A stretch of DNA of 64,000 nt from Pelobates cultripes (taxonomy: Eukaryota; Chordata; Amphibia; Anura; Pelobatidae). Where the stretch lies: positions 267,509,487 to 267,573,486 of the forward strand of contig OW240913.1 of assembly GCA_933207985.1 (NCBI GenBank), written 5' to 3'. A program made the translations under genes and the position numbers. Below, in pieces: positions 20,653-31,111 of the stretch (positions are counted from its first letter, which is position 1; each line of letters begins with the position of its first letter). A model generated the notes under the pieces. It did not search any database, was not told the origin of the DNA, and saw only the letters and a list, made by a program, of their open reading frames with translations.

Positions 20653-22211
20653 CAGGGAGTGCAGAATTATTAGGCAAATGAGTATTTTGACCACATCATC
20701 CTCTTTATGCATGTTGTCTTACTCCAAGCTGTATAGGCTCGAAAGCCTACTACCAATTAAGCATATTAGGTGATGTGCATCTCTGTAATGAGAAGGGGTG
20801 TGGTCTAATGACATCAACACCCTATATCAGGTGTGCATAATTATTAGGCAACTTCCTTTCCTTTGGCAAAATGGGTCAAAAGAAGGACTTGACAGGCTCA
20901 GAAAAGTCAAAAATAGTGAGATATCTTGCAGAGGGATGCAGCACTCTTAAAATTGCAAAGCTTCTGAAGCGTGATCATCGAACAATCAAGCGTTTCATTC
21001 AAAATAGTCAACAGGGTCGCAAGAAGCGTGTGGAAAAACCAAGGCGCAAAATAACTGCCCATGAACTGAGAAAAGTCAAGCGTGCAGCTGCCACGATGCC
21101 ACTTGCCACCAGTTTGGCCATATTTCAGAGCTGCAACATCACTGGAGTGCCCAAAAGCACAAGGTGTGCAATACTCAGAGACATGGCCAAGGTAAGAAAG
21201 GCTGAAAGACGACCACCACTGAACAAGACACACAAGCTGAAACGTCAAGACTGGGCCAAGAAATATCTCAAGACTGATTTTTCTAAGGTTTTATGGACTG
21301 ATGAAATGAGAGTGAGTCTTGATGGGCCAGATGGATGGGCCCGTGGCTGGATTGGTAAAGGGCAGAGAGCTCCAGTCCGACTCAGACGCCAGCAAGGTGG
21401 AGGTGGAGTACTGGTTTGAGCTGGTATCATCAAAGATGAGCTTGTGGGGCCTTTTCGGGTTGAGGATGGAGTCAAGCTCAACTCCCAGTCCTACTGCCAG
21501 TTCCTGGAAGACACCTTCTTCAGGCTGTGGTACAGGAAGAAGTCTGCATCCTTCAAGAAAAACATGATTTTCATGCAGGACAATGCTCCATCACACGCGT
21601 CCAAGTACTCCACAGCGTGGCTGGCAAGAAAGGGTATAAAAGAAGAATCTAATGACATGGCCTCCTTGTTCACCTGATCTGAACCCCATTGAGAACCTGT
21701 GGTCCATCATCAAATGTGAGATTTACAAGGAGGAAAACAGTACACCTCTCTGAACAGTGTCTGGGAGGCTGTGGTTGCTGCTGCACGCAATGTTGATGTT
21801 GAACAGATCAAAACACTGACAGAATCCATGGATGGCAGGCTTTTGAGTGTCCTTGCAAAGAAAGGTGGCTATATTGGTCACTGATTTGTTTTTGTTTTGT
21901 TTTTGAATGTCAGAAATGTATATTTGTGAATGTTGAGATGTTATATTGGTTTCACTGGTAATAATAAATATTGAAATGGGTATATATTTGTTTTTTGTTA
22001 AGTTGCCTAATAATTATGCACAGTAATAGTCACCTGCACACACAGATATCCCCCTAACATAGCTATAACTAAAAACAAACAAAAAACTACTTCCAAAAAT
22101 ATTCAGCTTTGATATTAATGAGTTTTTTGGGTTCATTGAGAACATGGTTGTTGTTCAATAATAAAATTAATCCTCAAAAATACAACTTGCCTAATAATTC
22201 TGCACTCCCTG
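20653..22211 (+). mobile_element. Tc1/mariner element, DD37E type, decayed copy
   Basis: Terminal inverted repeats start CAGGGAGTGCAGAATTATTA and end with the complement; both sides are flanked by TA (20651-20652, 22212-22213). Length 1559 bp against 1563 bp for the intact copy at 55445-57007. One transposase gene inside, inactivated. Insertion was into a TTAA MITE. Confidence 0.9.
20871..21884 (+). pseudogene. DD37E Tc1-like transposase, inactivated
   Basis: Compared with the intact 338-residue protein at 55773-56789, this copy has three visible lesions: codon 183 Trp is TGA (21417-21419), two bases are missing near 21648 and one near 21733. The net change is three bases, so the normal stop is regained at 21882-21884. 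The first catalytic Asp region (WTDEMRVSLDGP) is intact before the first stop. Outside these changes the DNA is nearly the same as the intact copy, which suggests recent inactivation. Confidence 0.9.
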
Positions 22212-22213
22212 TA

Positions 22214-22570
22214 GATCATGCCCCTGTATTCTAACTGAAATGAAACTATTTTATTATCTTCACAGCTAGGCAGGCAAATTCCATAATAGAATGCATAAAT
22301 GAAATTTAAACTGTTGTGACTGTCTTTTTCCCCCCTTTCAGTAAAGCTTGAAGATAACTTTTTCCACCATGCTAGCAAACAGATAAAAGTACAGTGCAGA
22401 CATCCAGAGTTAGTTTTATCTTTAAATGGTGAAAGTTGGCAGTGGCACACATATTGCTACTGACATTGGTGTTGATTTACTAAAGACCACAGTTAAAAGC
22501 AGAATGGGTTGTGGGAAAGTTCTGCCCCAAATGTTATTTTTTACCAGGGGTACCCAGTCGCAATAGTAAA
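22214..22570. other. Unassigned
   Basis: Continuation of the interrupted MITE for about 50 bp, then unrecognised AT-rich sequence up to the LTR start at 22571. Confidence 0.4.
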
Positions 22571-23025
22571 TGTAGCGGCCCATGGGTAACCCAACCGGTT
22601 ACCTCCGCTAATTCCCTTTCTTCAGCCGGTCAGGAACCACTTAGAGTATGAAGAGAACCATTTCCTCCCCAGTAACTGGACGACACACATTCCTGGAGGT
22701 AAAATAATTTTATTGTCCACACACGGCTTTTATGCATATCCCCATGCAAGGGGTCTCCCATATAACAGTACAGCGTCACATCCCCCTCTCCCTGGGGCCC
22801 TAGCGGGGAAGCTAGTCTCTTTGTCCCTTGGGCACAGGAAAGCCCGCCAAACCAGCCAGTGCCCAAAAAGCATCCACACCAATCTCAGGGACCCGCTCAA
22901 TGGCTCCTCTCTCGACAGACCTCCATTCGCGAGGTCCCAGTGTGGAACCCAGACAAGGGAAGTGTCTCCTTTCGGGGGATGCATGCTCCCCCTGGCCACC
23001 ATTCGTCAGTATGAATGGCGGCCAC

Positions 23026-24287
23026 TAGGGCTGGACTGGGATGAAAATTAAGCCCAGGCCTTTTTCAATTACAGCTGCCCACTGAAAAGGGGGTGTTTTG
23101 TCATCACCAATGACCATCACGCCCCATCAAAAAGTGAGCAAATTGGTTCAATGCTCTTCCAGCGCAAACCATCCGCAGAGCTCTGCTGAACAGCTCTAGC
23201 AAAAAAGACCCTGTATTTGTTTTGTACAGCACAAGCACATTTAGTCACATGCTTGCACTGTGTTTGCTTGAAATTTGTCTCTCGTGTCTACATAGATGGG
23301 GTACCAGAAGACAAAAATGCCAGGAAAGAGTATTGTGCAGTGTGTGTGTGAGGGTGCAGTGTGTCTGTGAGGGTGCTGTTTGTGTGCAAGAGGGGTGCAG
23401 TGTGTGTGTGAGGGTGCTGTGTGAGTAAGGGTGCTGTGGGTATGTGAGGGGTGCAGTGTGTGTGCTGTGTGTGAGTGATGGGTGCAGTGTGTGTCTGTGT
23501 GAGGGTGCTGTGTTTGAGTGATGTTGCTATGTGTGTGTGGGGAAGTTTGTGTGAGAGTGCAGTGTGTGTGTGTGTGTGTGTAAGGGTGCTGTGAGTGTAA
23601 GGGGTGCAGTGTGTGTGTGCGAGGGTGCTGTGAGTGTCACGGGGCAGTGTGTGTGTGCTGTGTGTGAGTGATAGGTGCAGTGTGTGTGAGCGTGCTGCGT
23701 TTGAGTGAGGGTGCTATGTGCATGTGAGGATGCAGTGTGTGTGTGTCAGGGGTGCAGTGTGTGTGAGTGAGGGTGCTGTGAGTGCCAGAGGTGTAGTGTG
23801 TGTGTGTGTGTGTGTGTGAGTGAGGGTGCTGTGAGTGCCAGGGGTGCAGTTTGTGTGTATGTGAGGGTGCTGGTATGTGAATATGTTTGTAGGGCTTGTG
23901 TGTTGGGGGGCAGATTATTATCTATATATTAATTTAAAATAAGAAATAAAAAAGCATTTATGATATCCCCCTCCCTTCTTACCTTTAGCCTGGGATGGCG
24001 GGCAGTGCTGCCATCCCTGGTGGTGCTAGTGATGAGTGAACTCTAGCCTGTGGGGCTAGGGTTCACTCTTGCTAGACTCAGAGCATTGCCATGGCAACGC
24101 TCCATATCTCGTGAGAGGAAACTGGTGTAGCTGCGAGGTAGAGCTCTCGCTGGGTCCTATCCTGTCTCCCTCCCTCTCTCCCCCGCCGGCGGCAGCAATA
24201 CACTACATGTGGGCCAGTGAGGGAGATCTCCCTTGCCAGCCTCGGCCCACCAGGCATTTGCCTCGTGTGCTTGATGGCCAGTCTGGG
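23026..24287 (+). mobile_element. hAT-like nonautonomous element inside the LTR
   Basis: Starts TAGGGCTGGACTGGGATGAA, one base from the CAGGGCYGGACTGGG start of the 49032 element, and ends with GGCCCACCAGGCATTTGCCT and GGCCAGTCTGG, like the right end at 51185-51205 but without its final bases. A large TG-rich minisatellite lies in the middle, as in the 49032 element. The 8-bp duplication could not be confirmed because the right end is eroded. Confidence 0.55.
23330..23900 (+). repeat. TG-rich minisatellite (GTGTGAGGGTGCAGT-type units)
   Basis: Irregular units of about 20-40 bp built from GTGTGTGTGAGGGTGCAGTG, with pure (TG)n stretches near 23563 and 23803. No coding value. Confidence 0.85.
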
Positions 24288-24399
24288 TTCACACCTATGT
24301 TGCAAGTGCCAACATCCTGATTAGTTGGGGCGAATGTTCTAATGGGGTGCTGGGGGGGTTCTCATTCGTTTTGCTCACCGGGCCTGTAATGAATGGTAA

Positions 24400-24770
24400 A
24401 GTCGTATGGTTGTAGGGCCAGACTCCACCATAACATCCTGACATTGTCCCCAGAGACCCGGTTAAGTCATACTAACGGGTTGTGATCTGTGAGCAGTGTG
24501 AATTGCTGTCCATAGAGGTAGGGCTGCAGATTTTTGAGCACCCACACCACCGTCAGGCACTTCTTTTCAATGGCGGTGTAGCTCACCTCCCGGGGTAATA
24601 ACTTCCGGCTGAGGTAAGCCATGGGATGTTCTCCGCCATAATCCGTGACCTGGCTCAGCACTACTCCTAATCCAAACATCTATGTGGACGAGAAAACGTG
24701 TTTTCGTATTAGGAGGAGTCAGGACAGGGGTATTGATCAGGGCATTCTTCAGCACTTGGAACGCCTGCTC
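24400..24770 (-). pseudogene. Gypsy RNase H
   Basis: Follows RT in the minus direction. Pieces: FQVLKNALINTPVLTPPNTK with VHIDV (start of the domain, where the first catalytic Asp is expected) in one frame near 24755-24660, then LGVVLSQVTDYGGEHPMAYL, YTAIEKKCLTVVW and TLLTDHNPLV in the frame 24679-24467. A stop follows TDHNPLV. Typical Ty3/Gypsy RNase H blocks in the right order, split by a frame change. Confidence 0.75.
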
Positions 24771-24889
24771 ACACTCTGGGTCCCAGTCTACCTGTCTAGG
24801 CAGGGTCTTTCAGGTTAAGTCGTTGAGGGGCTTCAACCTTGGCTGGCTCAGGCTTCTGAGTACTACACCCTAACCGGTGGCCATGGTTG

Positions 24890-25550
24890 TCACTTACTAG
24901 GTTTTAAGGTTAATCCCCCCTCCCTAAACCAGTCTAGAACAGCTCCCACATGTAACAGATGCTCCTCCCAAGTGTCGCTGTATATGGCTATGTTGTCCAG
25001 GTATGTACAGGCATAGTCCTGGATGCCCTCCAACAGCCAGTCCACCATCTTCTGGAAGGTGTCTGGGGCTTTCTTCATCCCAAATGGCATTACCTTAAAC
25101 TAGTACAGGCCAAATGTGGTAATAAAGGCCAGCTTGGGAACAGCATCTGCCGCTAGGGGAATCTTCCAGTACCCCTTACACAGATCTATAGTGGTGAGGT
25201 ACCGGCCATGAGACATACTATCTAGCAGCTTGTCTGTAAGGGGCATTGGATACGCATCCGAGACCGTCTTGTCATTGAGCCGCCTGTAGTCTACATAGAA
25301 CCTAGTGGCTCTGTCTCGTTTCAGGACCAGCACTACTGGGAAGGCACTAAGACTAGTGGACGGTTCAATGACCCCTAGCTGGAGCATCTCTTGGATCTCC
25401 TGCCTCATATTCTCATATACGGGGTTTGCTGCAGAGGTTGTTGGTTGGGGTCTCTACCCAGTCGCTGGCTAGTGGGGTAAACCCGGGCAGATTGGAGAAT
25501 GTCTCCCTCTTTGCAGACAACATCTGCTGTGCCTGTCTGCGTTCCTTTAG
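24890..25550 (-). pseudogene. Gypsy reverse transcriptase with altered YxDD box
   Basis: The frame 25408-25100 carries EMLQLGVIEPSTS, FYVDYRRLN, AYPMP and TIDLCKGYWKIPL. The frame 25090-24890 carries MPFGMKKAPDTFQ and CTYLDNIAIYS. A stop separates them near 25097. The active-site box reads YLDN where Gypsy RTs have Y[VLI]DD, so the third catalytic Asp is lost. Upstream (25550-25410) is the pre-RT linker, which joins directly to the integrase end at 25578. Confidence 0.8.
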
Positions 25551-25577
25551 TTAGTTGGTCCCCTAAGTGGACCTCAT

Positions 25578-26548
25578 CTATGGACCCTGCTTGAGGTCCA
25601 TCCTCCAGGAGAACAGAAGTTCCTCCAGTCGGTCCCTAAGCTCCAGTACATAGGGAACCATGGTGGTCCCTTTCTGTTCCCCAGCACCCTCCCAGTGCTC
25701 CCGGACAAGGTCTAGGGGCCCTCTAACCCTCTGCTCGAACATTAATTCAAACAGAGAGAATCCTGTGGATTCCTGAGGCACCTCCCGATATGCAAACAGG
25801 ATATGCGGCAGGGATCTTTCCCATTCCTTGCAAGTTGCTGCAAAGGTACGGAGCATCTGCTTAAACGTGCCATTGAAGTGCTCGCACAGGCCATTCGTCT
25901 GGGGGTGATAAGAGGAGCATATAAAGGTTTATTGCCACATAATCTCCACAGTTGGTTAGTCATCTCTGCAGTAAACTGGATGCCCTGATCTGATATGATC
26001 ATCAAACCCATCCAGGAGAACCCTCGCATCAGGGCTTTGGCCACAGTCTCCACCTGAATGTTGCTCAGGGCGACTGCCTTGGGGTACCGAGTTGCATAAT
26101 CCACAATGATCAGAATGCACTTCTTTCCAGAGGGACTAGGCTTAGCCAGGGGACCCATGATGCTGACAGCTACTCTGCCGATCGGATCTTCGATGATGGG
26201 TAGGTGCTGGAGCTTGGTCTTGCGCCAATCGCCCTGCTTTCCCACTCTCTGGCAGACATCACAGGTCTGGCAATACTGCCTCAGATCCTTGGAGATGCCT
26301 GGCCAGAAGAAGTTTTGGGTGAGTCAATGTTTACTACGATTCACTCCCAAATCACCTGTCAGGGGAATATCGTGAGCTATCTTCAACAGCACATGCCAAT
26401 ATTTCCTGGGCATCACCAGTTGTCTGGTGGTAGTAGGAGCTGTCCCTGACTTTCTTTGCTCCGCTTTGCGGTACCACAATCCCCGGTCCCAGGTAAACCA
26501 TTCCCTGTCTTTCCCCACCTGACCAGTGGCCACCCAATCCCTATACAT
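25578..26548 (-). pseudogene. Gypsy integrase, upstream of RT
   Basis: The order is normal within the domain. 26548-26324 is the N-terminal part, with a His in HDIPLTGDLG. Then come the zinc-site CQTCDVCQ near 26270-26245 and the catalytic core, with Asp in DYATRYPKA, Asp in ISDQGIQF, and the Glu region reached only after a frame change near 25900. The frame 25856-25578 then continues with WERSLPHILFAYREVPQEST and LRDRLEELL. It stops just after that, without the chromodomain or long tail seen in many Gypsy integrases. Frames are broken at least three times. Its position before RT is the notable point. Confidence 0.75.
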
Positions 26549-26649
26549 TCTGGAGGGTAGGATCGGCTACTACTTCCCTCCCAAACTTGGCAGGAGTACC
26601 CCAAGGTAAAGGGGCAGGGGAAGAACCATGGGAAACTGGGGTGAGGGTA

Positions 26650-27010
26650 CTAGCACAGGGGGGCCTGCCTACAGGGGCGACTACGTGGAACTAGGGTATG
26701 GGGACGGGTATGAGTGCCTACCTGATCCTCAGAATGTGAGCCGGGCTGAGTAGGCTGCAAGGGCACATAGGTGGAAGTAAGGTGGCCCAGGTCATTGCCG
26801 AGTAGCAGGTCAGCTGGTAGCTGGTCCATGAGCCCGACTTTCACTCTCTGGTCTCCAGCGTCCCAGACGTGAATGTGAGCAGTGGGTAGGCGGTGGACAG
26901 CTCCCCCTGCTACCCAGATGGCGACTGTTCCCCCGGTCTTCTCCTGCTCTGTAATAAGCTTGGGATGAACTAGAGTCATGGTGCCCTGGTGTCTCCCAGC
27001 CCCTGTACAG
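26650..27010 (-). pseudogene. Gypsy aspartic protease
   Basis: The frame 26979-26650 carries VAIWVAGGAVHRLPTAHIHV and PADLLLGNDLGH, the flap-side and LLGxD blocks of a retropepsin of this Gypsy group. A candidate active-site Asp-Thr lies just upstream near 27000 in another frame (GDTRAP), with Arg in place of the expected Gly. Located between Gag and integrase, as expected. Confidence 0.55.
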
Positions 27011-27269
27011 TGTGCCCATTCATCCAGAACATTTGCCTGTGATGGCCTCGGTTGTCAGTGGCGTCTTGGGTGGGGTTCACCTCATGCAGGAAGGGCCAGA
27101 CTTCTTCGTTGGGGTTATGGGTGTCTGTAGGGGCCGCTTGGTAACACCCACTGGGGTCAGCTTCTGTAATGGGGGCAATTCTGCTTGATTTGACCGTGCC
27201 CCAGTCTGGGCCCTCTGTGGTGGGGTTAAAGCCAGAGAGCCTCGGAGCAGGGCAGTTGCTGCAGGGTTA

Positions 27270-27820
27270 GGCTGTAGAAGATGTCGTATAGGGGATCAGT
27301 AGTTGTGAGAGGTAGCAGGGTATTGGGGCCATCGGGTATCGACATACTTGTCGGCCTGCTGGGCTGCGTTGGTTAAGGTCTTGGGCTGCCTGTCTCTCAC
27401 CCATTTCTGCACCTTGGTGGGGAACCCATTGTAAAAGTGCTCCATCATAAACAGCTAGAGGATCTCTTCGGGAGACTTTGCCTGCTGCGAGTTCATCCAG
27501 TTCTGGGTGGCTCGGGTGATGCAATAGCCCCACTCCACATGGGAGTCCTTCTCCCCTTTCATTATCTCCCTGAACTTCCTGCGGTATGCCTCTGGGGTTA
27601 CTGCATACCTGGCTAGCAGGACCTGTTTTACAAAGTTGTAATCCCGGAGCTTGTCCTTGGGTACTGCCCGGTAGGCATCAACCGTTCTCCCTGCTAGCTT
27701 TCTGGCCAAGGTGGAGACCCAGTCTGTGGGGAGACTTCTTGTAGGAAACACAAGTCGTTTGAAGTCCTGCAGAAAGTCGTCAATGCCCTCCTTGTCTCCC
27801 ACACAACCGTGCAGGATCAC
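27270..27820 (-). pseudogene. Gypsy Gag with SCAN-like capsid region
   Basis: The frame 27820-27455 gives a Gag capsid: FLQDFKRL, VKQVLLARYAVTPEAYRRKF, and a following block where SPEEIL is cut by TAG (27455-27457). Homology then continues in the same frame with FMMEHFYNGFP and VQKWVRDRQPKTL. The pattern of YR..F..., then EEIL.L...E.F...P...W V....P is that of the SCAN domain, which is known to derive from the capsid of Gmr1-like Gypsy elements. This is a retrotransposon Gag and not a host SCAN zinc-finger gene, because protease, integrase and RT follow directly and no zinc fingers are present. Confidence 0.7.
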
Positions 27821-27979
27821 ATCCCAGGATCCTTCCCCTCCCTAGGGCCCTGGCACAGGAAGGGGACTCTGTTCCCTTTATCCCCAAAGCCCTACACCAA
27901 AACACACGGTTTCCCACTCCAGGTGCCAGGGGGGTCTTCTTCCCAGGAGCTCCCAGAAAAGCCCACCTGTGGGAAAAGA

Positions 27980-28520
27980 GCTAATCTCTTAGTACCTCAA
28001 GCACAAGAAAGCCCGCCAAACCAGCCAGTGCCCCAAAAGCGTCCACACCAATCTCAGGGACCCGCACAACGGCTCCTCTTTTGACAGACCTCTGTTCGTG
28101 AGGTCCCGGTGTGGAACCCAGACAAGGGAAGCATCTCCGGTTGGGGGATGAATGCTCCCCCTGGCTGCTGTTGGTTGGTACGTTGGTACGAATGGCGGCC
28201 ACCCAGGGGAGCACTCATTAATTACTTCCCTTGCGGGTTCACACCTATGTTGCAAGTGCCAACATTCTGATTAGTTGGTGTGAACGTTCTAATGGGGTGC
28301 TGGGGGGTCCTCCTCGTTACAGGAACAAACGGAACGGGAAACAACCTACGAGCGCTCCCCCTGGTTGGCGTTCGCCTAACAAAATGGCGGCCATCCAGTG
28401 GATTGCTCATTAATGTCTCCCTTGCGGTTTTTCGACTTGATACTTATGTTGCGAGATGAGAACATTCTAACCTAACATTCTAAATTAGATATCGGGGTGG
28501 TCCCCGTTCGGGAGGGGGAT
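27980..28520 (-). repeat. 5' LTR remnant with tandem U3 duplication
   Basis: 27985-28195 matches the LTR block 22815-23010. Within it, about 28155-28320 and 28350-28515 look like two diverged tandem units: each has GCTCCCCCTGG, AATGGCGGCCA, then TCATTAAT, CCCTTGCGG and CATTCTRA in the same order. The LTR tip CGCTACA expected near the Gag side is missing, so this LTR is truncated at about 27980. Confidence 0.55.
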
Positions 28521-28524
28521 GGGG

Positions 28525-30092
28525 GCACAAAATACGAAAACATGGGAAAATACATACAATATAAAAGTGAAAGTCACAAACAGGAAGCGGTTCCGCCACA
28601 GTAAAGATAAGCAAAAATTCTAAAAGAAACAAAACTACTACATAGGAAACTTTAGAAAACGAGAGCAATTTAGAACTAGAATAATTGATCAATAAAGAAC
28701 TAAATCAGCTATTTGTTAGACACCGTTTAGGTTTTTACGGTGTTTAAAAGCAATTTTGGCATTAACTGTAGAGTAGCCCAACTGGACGTGTGTTCTGTAT
28801 TTAAAATAATTTTTTCAGAGACAAATTGATTGATTTTTATCTCTCTTAGGTGGTACTAAAAGCGTACATTTCAGTTTATTTCATAAATATAAACAAGCCT
28901 GCATTTTTTGGGGCCACCTTGAAAGATCCAAATGGCTATCACACCTGCTGCATGGCAATAAGAGTTTAAAAAATAGGGGTTTCACCTTATCCCTTTCCTA
29001 AATTTGGTAATCCACCGAAGCAGGCATAAAATTAGCTAGCATGAGAAACTTTAGAAAATATGTAAATCAGTGTTATACATTTATAAACTGTCTGCTGAAT
29101 ATGCTTGTTATAACACGTCTTAACTTGTTAATTTGAGATGCTCCAGACATGTATTCATTTCAATGTCAAAAGCGTGGGAAAGTTGATTAGTTTTATATGG
29201 TAAATTAAATCCTAGAGTCCTGGAACAGTAGCTAATTGGTGATGAGGACTGGTAGTGAAACTTTCCAGTGGGTGTGATAATAAGGATCCAGATCTGCCTA
29301 TGCAATATTTGGATTAATAGCTCTCATAACTCCACCAAAAAAAGGAAACATTCAGACAGCACCATCACCACAAGTGGATAATGTTTTCCTCTGCCCAGGA
29401 GAAAGCTTGATGAACTATTCTCGCTTTCTAAAGGAAGGAGTAGCATACCATTGTAGCATTATTTTAAGTTGTTATTTCTGTAACACCACACAGAATTGAA
29501 ATCTTAGCAGCGGTTTTCCCAGATTAACTATCCTTCCACTTTCTCTATAGATTTTAGTCTGTATAAGTCGGTGAAACACAATGAAAAAAGTTAACCACAG
29601 GACCACGCCCTAATATAGGGGAGAGGGGTTGTGGAGAGAGTCACAAATCTTCAATCCCAAAGCAGGGTCATCAACCCAATGAAGCTTTACAAGAAAACAA
29701 GATCCTAACAAGTAGAACCAAACAGGATGCAGAAAAAGAAATAAAAATGATTTGGAAAAGCTTAGGAGGAGTTTTGTGGGTGGAGCAGTTCAGGTTGTCC
29801 TGACAATAGAATGCTTGTTATTGCATCCTTTGCCCCCGATCAGCGTTTTAGTTGTGGATTTAGTCCTGTATATCTCCTGAAATCTGAAGCCTTCTTATAT
29901 CCTCCTTTTGCTTAAGACCACCTGTACCGATTACATAGGTTGAGATGGGCAGATACGTCAATCCTTTCAAGCCGACACTCCTCTTTATGCCATTCATTGG
30001 CTATTTCAACATATATACCTTAAGAGTTGGTCTTGGTCCTCTCATTCCTTCAAATTGTGGGTAATGTGCATCAAGTGGGGATTGATAGAAGA
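28525..30092. other. Unassigned AT-rich DNA
   Basis: No gene or recognised element. Open frames are short and lack domains. It ends in the direct repeat flanking the L1 at 30111. Confidence 0.4.
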
Positions 30093-30110
30093 TCCTAGAC
30101 AGCAATTGTT
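30093..30110. repeat. Target-site duplication of L1, left copy
   Basis: TCCTAGACAGCAATTGTT, matched at 37384-37401 with one difference (T for C at the eighth base). Confidence 0.85.
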
Positions 30111-31111
30111 TTTTTTTTTTGTCAATCTTTCTTTTTATTGTTTTTTTTTAAGGTAGGAATACAGATAGGCAGTAACAATTTGGTTTGTGACATTCACGTC
30201 TGCGTATGTACATAGTTAGAGATGTAGAGATGTCCATCTTTATCAACTTTTGGGAGCAATTATAAGTTTTAAAGTTATAGTAAATCTAATTCCAAATCAA
30301 CTTTTGTGAAATAAAAAGCAATTACATTCAGATATTGTTGTTGTGTAACAATGGGTGTAACTTTCTACTTGGTCCTTTCAACATTAAACATTGTGACGTC
30401 TTTCGCACGTGGGGATAGCCTTTTCCTTCTAAGGTTTATGTGAAATATCAGGTAATATAAAGTAAAAACGTGTGTTCACTACCCAGAGTGGCTTCCCCTG
30501 TGCATGTCTGAGTGGTAAGGGCTACTCGTCCTTTGGGGACCCTATTACTTTCTGGTGTCCACTATGTAGTGATCTTGGATTCTCCAGATTTTATCTTTCC
30601 CTGTAAGTGTTGATCTCTCAGGTGTGTACGGGCTTTCTTATCTTATGTCGAGCGTGGGGCTCTATAGTGTCTATGTCAATGTCGGATAGTAGCAGTGTTT
30701 GTGTTAAAGAGCCTCTGCACCCGTATGCCTCCCGTGTACTGCCCACCTTCTCTTGTTCTCGGGTCCGTCAAGAATTTTCTTGTCGCACTATGTTCGGGCT
30801 GGCTACTCGGTTGTTCCGGGAGTGACCCGCTTTGTCTATACAGCCCACTGTGAATACTAGAGAAGGGCAGAGTTTGCAAGGTAGAGGAGTATGTGTAGTT
30901 AGATCAGGGTTAGCAGTAGTTAGAAGAAAGAGATGTAGGGGGTTGGTGGTATTAGGGTTGGGGGGTGGGGTAGAGGTGGGTGATATGGTCTTCATGGGGT
31001 ACCCTCGTCTGGGGTTACAGTACCTCTCCGGACCCCTCCACAGAGTTCCTCCAGGAGCGCCTATGGTCTCCCATCGCCCTCGACTGGTCCAGGCACAGCC
31101 CCCTCTCTCTT

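Larger units (their letters stand above)
20595..22260 (+). repeat. TTAA MITE interrupted by a Tc1-like element
   Basis: TTAA at 20595-20598 starts AGAGACACTATAAGCAAC, a MITE left end. It breaks at TA 20651-20652 and resumes after 22213 with GATCATGCCCCTG. The same join is uninterrupted at about 6807-6817 (GATGTATAGATCATG). The MITE right end was not located. Confidence 0.55.
22571..24370 (-). repeat. 3' LTR of the Gypsy element, interrupted
   Basis: The low-coordinate end is TGTAGCGG (22571-22578), the same LTR tip as at 57554 and 63407. Sequence 22680-22700 (AACTGGACGACACAC) is shared with the solo LTR at 57554. Blocks 22815-23010 and 24288-24345 match 27985-28195 and 28240-28310, proving that both sides carry the same LTR. 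The part 23026-24287 between them is an insertion (see next entries). Confidence 0.65.
22571..28520 (-). mobile_element. Gypsy (Gmr1-like) LTR retrotransposon, degenerate
   Basis: Read on the minus strand: 5' LTR remnant (about 28520-27980), Gag with SCAN-like region (27820-27270), protease (about 27010-26650), integrase (26548-25578), RT (about 25550-24890), RNase H (24770-24400), 3' LTR (about 24370-22571, interrupted). Gypsy-type sequences in the order protease-integrase-RT-RNase H, with integrase before RT, are the signature of the Gmr1-like group described from deuterostomes; Gypsy elements otherwise have integrase last. Every ORF is frame-broken, so the copy is dead. A rearrangement that mimics the order is less likely, because the linker between integrase and RT looks continuous. 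Confidence 0.75.

Noticed and set aside
22713..23051. Open frames in the LTR (both strands)
   Set aside because: They lie in LTR sequence repeated at 27980-28200 where the frames are not kept.
25578..26548. A copia-type element on the basis of pol order
   Set aside because: RT (LGVIEPSTS, YRRLN, MPFGMKKAPDTFQ) and RNase H are Gypsy in type; Gmr1-like Gypsy explains the order.
27270..27820. Host SCAN-domain gene
   Set aside because: Followed directly by protease, integrase and RT of a retrotransposon, broken by a stop, and without zinc fingers.
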